NCBI RefSeq assembly: GCF_932526225.1
Contig: NC_064045.1
Location: forward strand, 6,151,498-6,215,497
Direction: 5' to 3'
DNA: 64,000 nucleotides
Source of the DNA: Nematostella vectensis
Taxonomy: Eukaryota > Cnidaria > Anthozoa > Actiniaria > Edwardsiidae
The notes beneath the pieces were generated by a model. The model had not been told where the DNA came from. It saw only the letters and a list, made by a program, of their open reading frames with translations, and did no database searches. Both the position numbers and the translations under genes were made by a program. Below, piece by piece: positions 11,778 through 24,400 of the stretch (its first letter is position 1; the number at the start of each line of letters is the position of its first letter).

Positions 11778-12919
11778 ATCTCGCGAGCTTGTCAATCATA
11801 GCATCCATATATGGTTCGTTGCGCCATATTTGGTTATAGGCACCTCACGAGCTAGAGAGCATTTTCAAATCTTTACTTCGTTCGCTACCTTTTCTGATCC
11901 TTTTAGCTGCTCCTCATAGCTCATGACCACAATGCTCTACTCGTAGGATGGTGTCCTGGTATCTGTTAAGTTATCTAATGTTAAGTTATCTAAATGATAT
12001 ATAAATAATTAAACGGGAAGACGTACGGGAGACGGCGGATTTGCAGTTCATTCAAGATACTTCGGGTTGATTGCTGAAAATACTTCTTTTTCTCTGCAAT
12101 TCGGGATAGAATACCTAGACATTCTCAGACATTTTCTTTGACTTACCATATTTTAGGTGAACGAACTTCAATTCTTCAAGCAAATGTTCAGAAATCATGT
12201 CACTCAAGAAACCCTCGTCGCTGAAACTTACTTCATTGTAAAAACTTAAATAAAGTTCACATCGCTCAAGATGTTATCGCGCTCAAGACTCGTGTTGCTA
12301 GGATAAGTGAGCGCTAGCCAATCAGAGGCGTATCTAATAATAACTGCTTGTTCTAAAAATAGCTTTCACGGACGTCATCATTGGAACATACCCTAATACG
12401 GGGGATTCGTTCTCTTACATCATGGTATCTTGCTAACGAATAACTCGATCTCGAAGGAAATAGAAAATGGTTCCAGTTAGCGGCAGGTATATATAAGGTT
12501 AAATATAAAAAAAGTTACAGTAGATAGAACTCCCATCAGAAAGATGTTCGAATATTATGAGGGGTTCGTGTGAAAAAGAGTAATCTATATACACCATGCA
12601 GCAATGCACAAAGTTGTAGATGTGGTAAAGGAAAAGCAGCGAGAGCCCGCGTACGGTGCCAGCGGCAAATTTCAACCAACACTTTATGACCTTGGCAGAT
12701 CTCGTTCTCAATAAACGATCCTTTTTCTCAAAATTAAATGAGCTGTTTTAAAAATACGTGTTATGCGTCCGGCTAATTGAAGTACCAATTTGTTTTGTAA
12801 ATGTGCAAATTGATTTTTCGGTAAGATATTTTTTCTTATGTATAATGAATATTTTAAAGCTAGTTTTGCTCGTTTCAGACCTGGCAATAGTTAGAAGCTA
12901 CTTGACAAGTGTGCCCAAA

Positions 12920-14188
12920 ATGGATCATGCCATCAATACCACAATCAACAAAACCTTTCCTACAACTGACAACCAATCAGAGCGCAGATACGTCTTCGGC
13001 CCGGTCCCTTCTCATATCAAGATTATCGTCAGCACATTGGTTATTCTGTTCGCCTCTCTTTCCGTGGTGGGGAACAGCATGGTGATGTACGCTATAAGAC
13101 CGCCGAAAACTCCCAACAACAGAGCTTTCAGCAGAACCACAGCTAAGATGTTCGTGCGCAGCTTGGTCTTATCAGATCTCCTATGTGCAATTATAACTGC
13201 CCCTTTATTTGTGACGGAGATACACATCCCAATAACACCGAATGCCTGGATTTGTCACCTCGTGAGGTACTTTGCTTACCTTTTTCCAATCATAACAATA
13301 ATGAATATGATTGTGATTGGAATTGAAAGATACTGCGTCATCTTTTGTCCACTCGCCCCGCCAAGCAAAAGAGTGTCAAGGAGGCTCGTTATCGCAGCTT
13401 GGGCTGTTGGGATGCTCATGACGTTCATACCGAACATCAACATGAAGAGAAGAAGATATGATATCGACGACGATAAGTACACCCTTTTCTGCTCCTACGA
13501 CAATTCCACGCCTTCTAGTAGAATCGCCAACACAGCCTTCAGCATTTTGATCTATTACCTTCCTTCAATCGTACTCACAGTTATCTGCATCAAGATTTTA
13601 AGGTTTCTTAAGCGCCAGAAACAAGGAGCTCGAGGTCAGGGGAGTCCATTTGTCAACTCAATGTGGCGCTACAAAGGCAGCTACATGTTGGTATCTCTTA
13701 TCTTTGCTTTCATCCTTCCTTACCTTTTGTATTTCATTTACTTCACTGCGATGACAATTCTCAAGCCCAAAGTAAGCTATGTCATCGACTTCACCGTCAG
13801 GTACGCTGCTGCCATCATCGGCTATGCCAATGGATTTTTGAATCCTCTTATCTATCTTATCTGCATGCAAGATGTTCGTGCACGTGTAAAGGCTCTGTTT
13901 ACAAGAAGGAGAAGGCCACCGCATGGCGTGTACGCCTTGAGTGAGGGGGAAAACAGACACCCTAACAAGAGCATCGAAAAGGGAACAGGCCAGCACATGC
14001 TGTCGTACACAAACCCTAGCATTGAGCAAACACACCATCCGCGTACAGCTCCAGCTGGAAATTACAAAGCACCATCGTCCGAAGAATCATCGGGCAAGGC
14101 TACAGTTTTATTCTTGGATCTAGGCTCTTTTTCATCGACCGCTGATACAGCTATTGACTCCAGTACCGAGGTTGTAACAAAATTTTAA
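12920..14188 (+). CDS. Rhodopsin-class (class A) G protein-coupled receptor, intronless
   Basis: Predicted 422 residues from the ATG at 12920 (AAAATGG context). In-frame ATG 12845 would add 25 hydrophobic residues and cannot be excluded. N-terminal sequons NTT, NKT and NQS suggest an extracellular amino end. TM1 holds GNS (about 51-53), TM2 LVLSDLLCA (D86), and C112 before TM3 pairs with C191 in extracellular loop 2. The TM3 end has ERYCVIFCP (E/DRY motif, 136-138), and TM7 NGFLNPLIYLICM (NPxxY-type, 308-312). A cytoplasmic tail of about 100 residues is rich in Ser, Thr and Arg (FTRRRRPPHG). Single-exon class A receptors of this kind are common in anthozoans. The ligand is unknown; a peptide- or amine-type orphan receptor is likely. 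Confidence 0.9.
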   Translation: MDHAINTTINKTFPTTDNQSERRYVFGPVPSHIKIIVSTLVILFASLSVVGNSMVMYAIRPPKTPNNRAFSRTTAKMFVRSLVLSDLLCAIITAPLFVTEIHIPITPNAWICHLVRYFAYLFPIITIMNMIVIGIERYCVIFCPLAPPSKRVSRRLVIAAWAVGMLMTFIPNINMKRRRYDIDDDKYTLFCSYDNSTPSSRIANTAFSILIYYLPSIVLTVICIKILRFLKRQKQGARGQGSPFVNSMWRYKGSYMLVSLIFAFILPYLLYFIYFTAMTILKPKVSYVIDFTVRYAAAIIGYANGFLNPLIYLICMQDVRARVKALFTRRRRPPHGVYALSEGENRHPNKSIEKGTGQHMLSYTNPSIEQTHHPRTAPAGNYKAPSSEESSGKATVLFLDLGSFSSTADTAIDSSTEVVTKF

Positions 14189-14339
14189 GAAGAAATTCCA
14201 AGGATCAAATGATGTCAATGACCAATTAACGGGATTGAAGGCAGTAGCAAAATAGGTCGACATTGAGGGGCATGATACAAAAAAATTTGACATGTTTAGT
14301 GATGGTATACAATAGATAATACATTTGTAAACCAAGGGA

Positions 14340-14730
14340 CACACCAAACACTATCGACCAAGGTACACATCCAACACCATGGACCAAGGTACACAGCGAA
14401 TACTATGGACTAAGGTACAAATCCAACACTATGGACCAAGGTACACATCTAACACTATGGACCAAGGTACAAATCCAACAATATGGACAAAGGTGCACAC
14501 CCAACACTATGGACCAAGCTACACATCCAACACTATGGACCAAGGTACACATCCAACACCATGGACCAAGGTACACATCCAAAATTATGGACCAAGGTAC
14601 ACATCCAAAATTATGGACCAAGGTACACATCCAACACTATGGACCAAGGTACACATCCAACACTATGGACCAGTGTACACACCCAACACTATGGACCAAG
14701 GTACACATCCAACACTATGGACCAAAGGAC
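14340..14730 (+). repeat. 26-bp minisatellite downstream of the GPCR
   Basis: About 15 copies of a unit like ACTATGGACCAAGGTACACA plus TCCAAC, starting about 150 bp after the GPCR stop codon. Tyr-, Gly- and Trp-rich frames on both strands come from the repeat. 14731-15290 contains no supported gene. A possible netrin polyadenylation signal (AATAAA on the minus strand) is at 14862-14867. Confidence 0.95.
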
Positions 14731-15292
14731 ATCAGAACGATTGATTGGAGCCAATTGAATCAATAGTAAGACCATTTGTATAGTGTTTGCAAAAACAATT
14801 ATAGCAACAAATGACCACACCCATCCCAATAACAACAGCAAAATTATATTTTTCGTGGATCTTTTATTTTTAAATACGGTTGATACAACGATATACTATT
14901 ATTTTCTTGCCTGGACACAGTATTTGCTTTGATTTCTTACTTAGTTTGCTAGCCGGCTTTCGCTTGTCCCGGCAATAAGGGATTATTCGACCCCTTTGCA
15001 GCTGGGCTATCGCGCACACCAAAACAAAGCATTCTGAAATAACTGCAATTAAGGGCCGGGCAGTAAGAATTGTACCCTATTAGACTATGTTTCCCTTTTC
15101 CTATGTACAAGAGGATACCATTTGTATATCTGATAAATATATTTCATAGCAACGTGATAAGTGCTTGCTTTTTTACTTGGGGACGCTTGTAACAATTCTT
15201 TCGTGTAACCACTATAAATTTGAATAATACAAAGGCCATATATTTTTACGTCAAGCATAGATTATGTCTTGACGGCGACGTGACGCCACGGA

Positions 15293-15422
15293 TGACGTCA
15301 AGCTTGTGAGTGTCTCTGGCACGAATTTCATTCTGACGCCATTAACAATATTGGCGTCATTCTACCACTGTGACGTCATCTCCCTTGTTTATGGGCTCAT
15401 AGGCCACGTCCTAATGACGTCA
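15293..15422. promoter_or_regulatory. Three perfect CRE palindromes (TGACGTCA) just beyond netrin
   Basis: TGACGTCA occurs at 15293-15300, 15371-15378 and 15415-15422. Related TGACGCC and GACGTGACG blocks lie between them. All are within 150 bp of the netrin stop codon, in its presumed 3' untranslated region. CREB/ATF binding is known for this palindrome; function here is inference. Confidence 0.5.
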
Positions 15423-15435
15423 TACGTCTTCTTGT

Positions 15436-18400
15436 TCAACAGTTGTTGTTACGCTGGAGTTTAATGAATCTATAGATGCGCTTTAACAGTTTTTCATTCC
15501 ATGGTAGCACAACGCTGCGACCATTGAGGACAATGGACCTCTTACGGCTCTGTCCCCTTAGATTCCCCGCTATAAAGTAGCTACGGCCGGGTTTGAGTTT
15601 TGGACAGCGGCATCTGAAGTCTCGTTTCTTGATCCACACGTAGCCGTCACCCCGTCTGACACGCCTTGTGCGCGAGCGCTTGAAAAGTGTGTTGATGTTG
15701 ACAGTGGCTCGGACCCAGGAGTTTGGAAGTTTTTTCTCCACACGGACAACTGTGACCTTCAAGGCTGTGGAGGGGCATGGGAATATAGATATCGTTTATA
15801 AATGTTTTAAAAGCAAAAATAAAGAGAAGCTAATAGCATTTTTGGTGGTGGTCTATTTGATAATTAAAATTAAAATGAGTTCGAATAAGTCTCGGTCGAT
15901 GAAAAAAAATCCAAATTAATTACTGATGATTGGAAATTGCACATTTTAAATGGTTGGTTCGGTTCGGTTTTTTTATTATTAATAAATTATATGATTTTCA
16001 TGTGCAGCGCATGTCAGCGTACCCACCTCCTTGTCTCTCCCCCATCAGTACTCCGCACTAAATTCCACTGATTCCAGTGGCTACTGGTTTCCCCCATTAA
16101 TGAATATTCACTTACCAAAATCTTTGCGGCAAAACCGTTTGACTTTCAAAGGGACACGTCGACATTGAGAGCAACCTGCTAGTAGATAAGTAGATAAGTC
16201 ATCAATATATCACCATATGTGTCCATCATTATCTGTGCATACACCTATTTCACAAAAGGTTATCAGTGCGGCTAATGGCAAATGGCTTATGGGTACTAAT
16301 TATTCGTAAATTAAAGGTGTTAAATAAAGTTCAGCAATGTCAAAGCCAAGCATTTGTAACCTTTAAAGGATAATTGTTTTGATTTATCCACATTCTTTGA
16401 GACGCATGGTTACTTTCGGTAGTACAACTGCAATTTGCCAATCGCCATTTGCCATTTGCCATTTGCACTGACAACCTTTATTGAAATAGGAATAAATACA
16501 AAAAGCCCAAATAGTCGTCAGAAGAATTTAAAAATACACCAATAGGTGTATACTAAAACCGTGACTATCATAAGGAATCCCCACAACCTTAGAATATCAT
16601 TCTCATTCAGAGACATCATTGAAGAAGTGATTGGCTCACCTTGATCACGTGACCTTGGGGTTGACGACTCTTGAGACATGACGACATTCGGGGTTTCTTT
16701 AGGGAGAAGATCATTTCAGTTAGAATTTGAGTGATTAACTCAATCCAATGGAGTCCGACTCTTAGGGGGTGGTGTGGGGTGGTACCAGATTTGACCCCTG
16801 TTTACAGAGACTCTAGTGCAACGAGTTTTGTCCCTAAAGTCACTGAAGGATTAGGTTAGCTTAGAGTTTCCCAGAGGTGAATAAAGCGTGGTGCACACTA
16901 CCGATTTAACGACATAACTACATAACGACATAAAGCGTGGAGCACTCTGGCGAAATAACGACATAGCAACACGTCAACACAACAACACATCGACATTCCC
17001 GTCTCGGAGTGGCTCGGGAAAGCGTCCGTAGACGCCAAAGCCATCTTTTTTAAGCAAACTATTTTTCAAACTGTATCGAGCGTGTCTATAGTTCGCATTA
17101 AAAACGCATTTAATCATTTCTCAATGAATTTGCACTATGGATTTAATTATAATTATTATTCGACTTGAGCAATAAAGTGTTCCGACCTTATGAACCCGGC
17201 CGTTACTTCTTTCCTGACTTACCTATACAGGGGACGATATTAGACTTTGTGCTTTTATAGCCAGGGGCACACTTGTCACATGACCTGCCGACCACGCCCT
17301 CCTTGCAGGGGCACTGCCCCGTGCTCTGATTACACACTCGACCACGTGACCCATGTGGATGGCAGTTACATTCTACAGATAGAAGAGAAAATCAACTTGC
17401 ACCCTTTCTAAACATACTCCCCTCCCCCCCCCCCAAGAAAAAAGAGCAACAGCTACAACAAACGCAGTCACTTTTCTTATATTTCATAGCCCAGAGTTCG
17501 ATCAAGAACCCTGTAAAAACTTACGCCTGCAGACTTCAATGTGAGTGATGTGCTGGTTCGGAATCTTGTAAAAGCTCTCGTGGCACGCACGCTCAATCAC
17601 ACACACGCTCAATCACACACGCTCAATCACACACATGCTCAATCACACACACGCTCAATGGTAGCCTGCTTGCAGGCGGTACTCGGTGTTATTATCGCGG
17701 AAAACCCTCTCCGTTTGGCTTATAATACAAGATGGCGCCGGATCACCGAACGGAGAGGGTTTTCCGTGATAATAACTCCGAGTACCGCCTGCAAGCAGAC
17801 TAGCTCAATGGCACACACGCTCAATCACACACACGCTCAATCACACACCCACTCGGTGACACACACGATCACACACCCTGAGAATACTTACGCCTGCAGA
17901 CTTTAATGTGCGTAATGTGCTTGTTTGGATCCTTGTAAAAGCCCTCGCGGCAGTAGTGGCAGTACCGTCCAGCGGTGTTATGCCGACATTTAACACAAAC
18001 GCCTCCGCTCCTACCCCCTGACAGTTTGAAGAGCTCCATACTGAACACGCATGTGCGTGCATGAAGATTGCAGTTGCACACTGAAAGAAACATCGCGGGC
18101 TCCAGTTAGTCTTCGCATTTAATAAATGGTATGATCTTAGTGACAGGGAAGAGGAGAGACTTGTCAAACACAGCCCTACAGCCACCAAACGTACTTTTTT
18201 CTGTTTTTTTTTTTTTTTTTTTTTTTTTGTTTAGGGCACAGAGGTTCTGTGTTTCAGACACAGTACCTCTGGTATAACGTGGTATAACGCTGGGTATCTA
18301 TGCTATGTAAATCAAGTCCCTTCTCTCATTTAGCCTTTTTTCTAATAAGAAGAGTAAAACCAATGCCAAAACACGATAATCTCGAGAACCAGTGACGAAT

Positions 18401-21400
18401 ATATGTAAAATGGACGCGCTTTTTATCAGTATAAAGACATGCGGCATCCTAGTTGGAATAAACCCCGCCCCTCTCCCCTTGTCAATGATCACCCTTGTCT
18501 TCAGGAAAACATTCTACCCGTTAGGGTTATGTATAGATGTGAGAATTGAATTCTCGTTTGAGAATGTATGTTCAAAGTGGCTTTGATAATATACATAGCA
18601 CACTGACGTACTTTAGCCAGCCCACGCAGACATATAACTTAGCCCACGCAGACATATAACTTAGCCCACGCAAACATATAACTAAGCCCACGCAAACATA
18701 TAACTAAGCCCACGCAAACATATAACTTAGCCCACGCAAACATATAACTTAGCCCACGCAGACATATAACTTAGCCCACGCAAACATATAACTTAGCCCA
18801 CGCAGACATATAACTTAGCCCACGCAGACATATACCTAAGCCCACGCAGACATATAACTTAGCCCACGCAGACATATAACTTAGCCCACGCAGACATATA
18901 ACTTAGCCCACGCAGACATATACCTAAGCCCACGCAGACATATAACTTAGCCCACGCTGACATATACCTAAGCCCACGCAGACATATAACTAAGCCCACG
19001 CAGACATATAACTTAGCCCACGCAGACATATAACTTAGCCCACGCAGACATATAACTTAGCCCACGCAGACATATACCTAAGCCCACGCAGACATATAAC
19101 TTAGCCCACGCAGACATATAACTTAGCCCACGCAAACATATAACTAAGCCCACGCAAACATATAACTAAGCCCACGCAAACATATAACTTAGCCCACGCA
19201 AACATATAACTTAGCCCACGCAGACATATAACTTAGCCCACGCAAACATATAACTTAGCCCACGCAGACATATAACTTAGCCCACGCAGACATCTAACTA
19301 AGCCCACGCAGACATATAACTTAGCCCACGCAGACATATAACTTAGCCCACGCAGACATATAACTTAGCCCACGCAGACATATACCTAAGCCCACGCAGA
19401 CATATAACTTAGCCCACGCTGACATATACCTAAGCCCACGCAGACATATAACTAAGCCCACGCAGACATATACCTAAGCCCACGCAGACATATAACTTAG
19501 CCCACGCTGACATATAACTTAGCCCACGCAGACATATAACTTAGCCCACGCAGACATATAACTTAGCCCACGCAGACATATAACTTAGCCCACGCTGACA
19601 TATAACTAAGCCCACGCAGACATATACCTAAGCCCACGCAGACATATACCTAAGCCCACGCAGACATATAACTTAGCCCACGCTGACATATAACTTAGCC
19701 CACGCAGACATATAACTTAGCCCACTAAAAAATTTTCCCTTTACACGTGATCTACCTTCGAGAGAGCAGAATAGCGTAACTCTGTGTATTATGGTCTGGC
19801 GTGTTTAGTTTTCCGTGTAACTAGAGTGAGGGCTAAAAAAGAAAGGAACACAATAACTGGATGACAAAAAAAATGTTCAAAGCTTCCTTCTCTAATGCGC
19901 CCTTTTTGCCTTCCACACGATTTCTATAAATGATTCTATGTTCTTCCAGGTAATTTCTTGCAAATGTATAAAACACTTAGCAAATAACGGTAAAGAAAAA
20001 GTGGTATTCTAGCCAGATATGGCTTTTAATAGTGCATTTATGAAAATATCGTCTAATGCGCCCTTTATGCCTTCCACTCGATTTCTATAAATGATTCTCT
20101 GTTCTTCCAGGTAATTTCTTGCAAATGTATAAAACACTTAGCAAATAACGGTAAAGAAAAAGTGGTATTCTAGCCAGACATGGCTTTTAATAGTGCATTT
20201 ATGAAAATACCGTCTAATGCGCCCCTTTTGCCTTCCACTTGATTTCTATAAATGATTCTCTGTTCTTCCAGGTAATTTCTCGCAAATGTATAAAACACAT
20301 AGCAAATAACGGTACAAAGAAAGAGTGGTATTCTAGCCAGACATAGCTTTTAATAGTGCATTTATTAAAACATCGTTTGCAGTCCACGCATTGTCATTAG
20401 GAATGTCGCCAAGTTATAAAATTAAGGTGACGATAGAAGTAGATTCCGAAATCCCACACTTAGGAATGTGCCATCAGAATTTGAATAGGGGTCGGGATAG
20501 GTAGAAAATCGGTAGAATTTATGAATTATACAGTTTACATTCGACAAGTTGAGAACTCGGAAACTCGACACTCCAGCTGAATCGGGCTCAAATTTATTTC
20601 CCGTGAATTTGCTTCATACGTTTATTCTATTTTTTACTCCCTGTTACTTAAAACTTCGACAATTCTCTCCTATTCTTATTTCACCCAAATCAAACAAGTT
20701 AAATTCTCTGAAAAAATTCAAACAATCCATGGTTACAAAATACAGCCTCGTGACTTCTCCGTTAGACATCAAATGGTTGGTCATTGGTCACTAGCTTGTA
20801 GAACGGGTACTAATATTAAACATTATTATTTTATTATGAAATTGTTACAATTCTTTAACACTTGCTTTTGATATGAAACTGGTTCAAATCTTAATACTAG
20901 CTTTCGATGAAAAGGGTACAAATATACATCATTCTCGTGCATAAGTCCTCGAAATTTAATTGTCGCCGCAGGGGACGGTGTACCCGCTGCGACCAAAAAT
21001 GCTCTGCAAATGTGTAAATCAAACCGTTAATCATACTTGTCTTAGGTTCACCCTGTCAGAAATCATTTGTCAAATAGCACTAGGTGCTGCCGTGTGCTTC
21101 GTGTGTGCCTTGCGTCTTCCGAGGGTTTCACACTTTATTTTTTACACATTCTGACAGGTCATTTCCTATGGGAGCCTAGCCACAGGGGCCCCGGCGGGCA
21201 CCACAGGGAGTCCACTCAATCCGTCTTGTAAAACATGATTTTGATGCAAATGACGAGAATGAAGGGAAAGATGGACTGTTGCTTTTATTGACCCTGTGAT
21301 TGTTTAAAAACAGTCAATATTTAACTACTAAAGATAACTTTTCAAAAGCACATTTAGACTTGTTTACTTTCGCATATCGACCTGAACCTATTCTATAGGT

Positions 21401-24400
21401 ATGTTGATTGTTGCCCTCTTTCACTCGTCCTCTGTTCTTATAATGTGATGAATGTGTTGTCCAAAAAATAATATTGAAACATTAAAGTTCTCTCTTTTCA
21501 TAGATTCTAAGGCCTTTTAATAGTCACCCATCTACTTCAAGCAAGGTTAACTATGAATTAGTTTGATATTAGGGAGAAATATTTCAATGAACCTCTTAGC
21601 TATCAGACATTTTTTAGATTTCTATAGAAAGTGATTCTCTGAAAAGAATTTTTGGCTCAACTATTATTAGCCGAGGCGAGGAGTAGGTCAATAATAGTCG
21701 AGCTTTCTTGCATTTTTCGGTTTAAATTTAGCATTTCTCCCGAAAGTGATGATTGGTTTGTTTTGGCGGAATGCAGCAAAAGTCTTGCATTTTATGCCTC
21801 GAACCACTAATTATTATGTTTTGGATAAAATTAAGCAATGATCTTTGAGGTTTTCGATTGATTTTAATTAACTGATCAAGTATATTTATCACAAGAAAAC
21901 AGAAGGTAGTTAGATGCTGAAGTAGGTGAACGTGAATACCCAGCATTTCTTGCACGCCTCGCGAAAGTGAAACCTGCCAAAAGTGAGAGGGTTGATTCAT
22001 ATTTGTCCCCTTTTGTTATTTCTGCTATTTTTCCTATTGCCCTACAAATTCTTATGGTATCAGATATCAAATCCTACATATAGACCTTTTATGCCGTTAT
22101 CTATCCCGAAGCGGCTCAAATACTGCATATAAACATTTTATTCAAGTAATCTCCAACTTCATCTCTGCTTTTGTCTTGAAACTACTGTCGACATTATCAG
22201 CCATAAAAAAACGGAACCATAAATTACTCACCAGCCGTAGCCAAGAAGGTTTGCGCTACTTTCGTTGTTAATCAAAAAGCACTAACAAACATTTTTGTTA
22301 GTATTCTCAGTAGGAATTTGCTGTTTTCTTTGACAGTAGCCACAAAGTCTAAGACGAACACTAATTCTATTATTCAGCAGATAAAAGACTATTAAAAAGG
22401 ATAAGTATATTATTTGTTTTCTCCAAAACTGTAATCACAAAGCAGCGTTTGACAACTTTCAGCCGTTTTTGATATTAAAGAAAATTCCTCCAAAAAACAA
22501 CAACACTTGTTTCTTTCTGATTCTCAGTGCCGTATGTTCTCTCTGTTAACGTGCTCAACATATAATAGGTTCTTATAGTTTAACGAACCCAACAGTATCA
22601 CACCTTTGTGTATGAAAACTCGACGCCTCTTTCTATTGATCTTTTGTACAGTTATCCAGACTTATTGGTGCCGAGGTGAGTTTGACACCAACTCCTGATT
22701 TATTAATATGAAAAAGGGGCACTATCTAGATGGTAGGCTAATTTCCAAGGCTTACTAACCGTAGAACAGCCATTGATCTCCTGAGAAAACTTTTCGCTTA
22801 TAGTGTTTTTGGCGAGTTTTTTAATCGAGTGCAATTAGTGACGGCTCATTAACGCCGCGCCTGCTTGTCTACCGTGTAGTCTAGTATTTAGCAAAGCAAG
22901 CGAGCGCAAGCGTGAGATTAGCACTTATGCGTACAATAGCCTCGTTTGGGGCTGATGAAGAGAGCACACATACGTAGTTAGCAGGCAATTTGTCATTTGT
23001 ATGGCGGTATCACCAGTCGAAATGACAATAACAGACCCAGGAACGGAGATCTAATAAAAGTGTGTACAACCCTTCTAATCCCAACGAGCCGAAGTATCAT
23101 ATGTGCGTACGAGAGCGCAGATTTCAAGGCTTTACATAAAGTATCACCGTGCCAATATGTCATAGGCGCAAACGACGCGCAATGATGTGTGTATAGGCGA
23201 TGAAGGCAAACAGGAAGAACAATGGTATTATTCCAGTAAATTGAATTTGTCACGTCAGGGATGCTTGATTAATGTTTTGAGTTGTGAGGGAAGTTTTGGT
23301 GCCTGTCTGGCTGGTACAATAATCCTTCGAACAAATGCGGTACTACACGGCGTGCGACTAAAGGAATTTAAAAATAGCAATAGTCTATTCCGAAAAGCGG
23401 AGAATTAAATCAAGGTATCCGTCCTAGAACAGCGTGTAAATAATTTATATTGGATTCTAATCTCTGGAAACCAAATTAATCAATGTATATTCAATGTCAG
23501 TGTACTTTTAAAGAGAAATGCTGAATAAACAAATTGAATGGACTCTTTTAGCTAAAAAAAATATGGACAAAACTCACTGAAATGCTCCCTAAACTATTAA
23601 ACTCTTTTGAATTATTCTAACAAAGTATGGAGTACTTACTTTTGCATTCGTTGGCAGAGTGGTGAGTCGCCGGTCGCCATGGTCGATCATTAAAGAAAGG
23701 TCTACAAGCGCCACAGTCCACCCCGACAGTGTTGTGTTTACAGTCACAGACCTGCCGTCCGTTCCTGTCCGGCACGCATTCACTGGCATGGCCATTACAA
23801 TGGCACCGCCCGCCCACGTTAAATTCGGACACCGCGTAGTATAGACTGTCCCTTGGCCGCGCGCTGCGACTTATCATATTGAACTCAACTTTGATATCTG
23901 TAGCCATCACCCATTCTTGCATCACCGCACTGTAGTCCATCTTTGACGCAGAGGGTCTACCCTCTAGAGTACTGAACGCGATGCGACCTCCGTATAAAGG
24001 GCGTAAAAGGTGGCCGTCCGTACAGAGTGCGACCTGTTCGTTCTCAGGCGAAATCTCCCCATTCGTCACACGTCCGTACATTTTCTCGCATCTGCTAGAG
24101 TAGAACTGGTACGCTTGCCATGATTTGCCGTAATCCATGCTTTTATAGATCCCCATGGAGTCAGGCCTTATCCCGCAGAACTGCAGACTTACGTACGTAA
24201 TATCATATGTTTTACCGAACGACAGAATAAGAGTGACGTTCTCCCGGCTTTGTACCGGGTCTGCTTGCCAGCACGTTACATTATTCTCATTGTGCACGTC
24301 TGTCAAGTATTTCGCCGGGTGAGACGTCTTCGCGTTTCTCTCGTCGCAGAATCCGCACGCTGTCCTTCCTCGAACGCTCATTGGAGGGCAAAATCTCCGT

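Noticed and set aside
14379-14766. Overlapping Tyr/Gly/Trp/Thr-rich frames on both strands
   Set aside because: All three plus-strand frames stay open because of the 26-bp repeat; this is minisatellite translation, not a repetitive protein.
18615-19725. CRISPR-like array
   Set aside because: Units are directly adjacent 22-mers without unique spacers, inside an animal gene intron.
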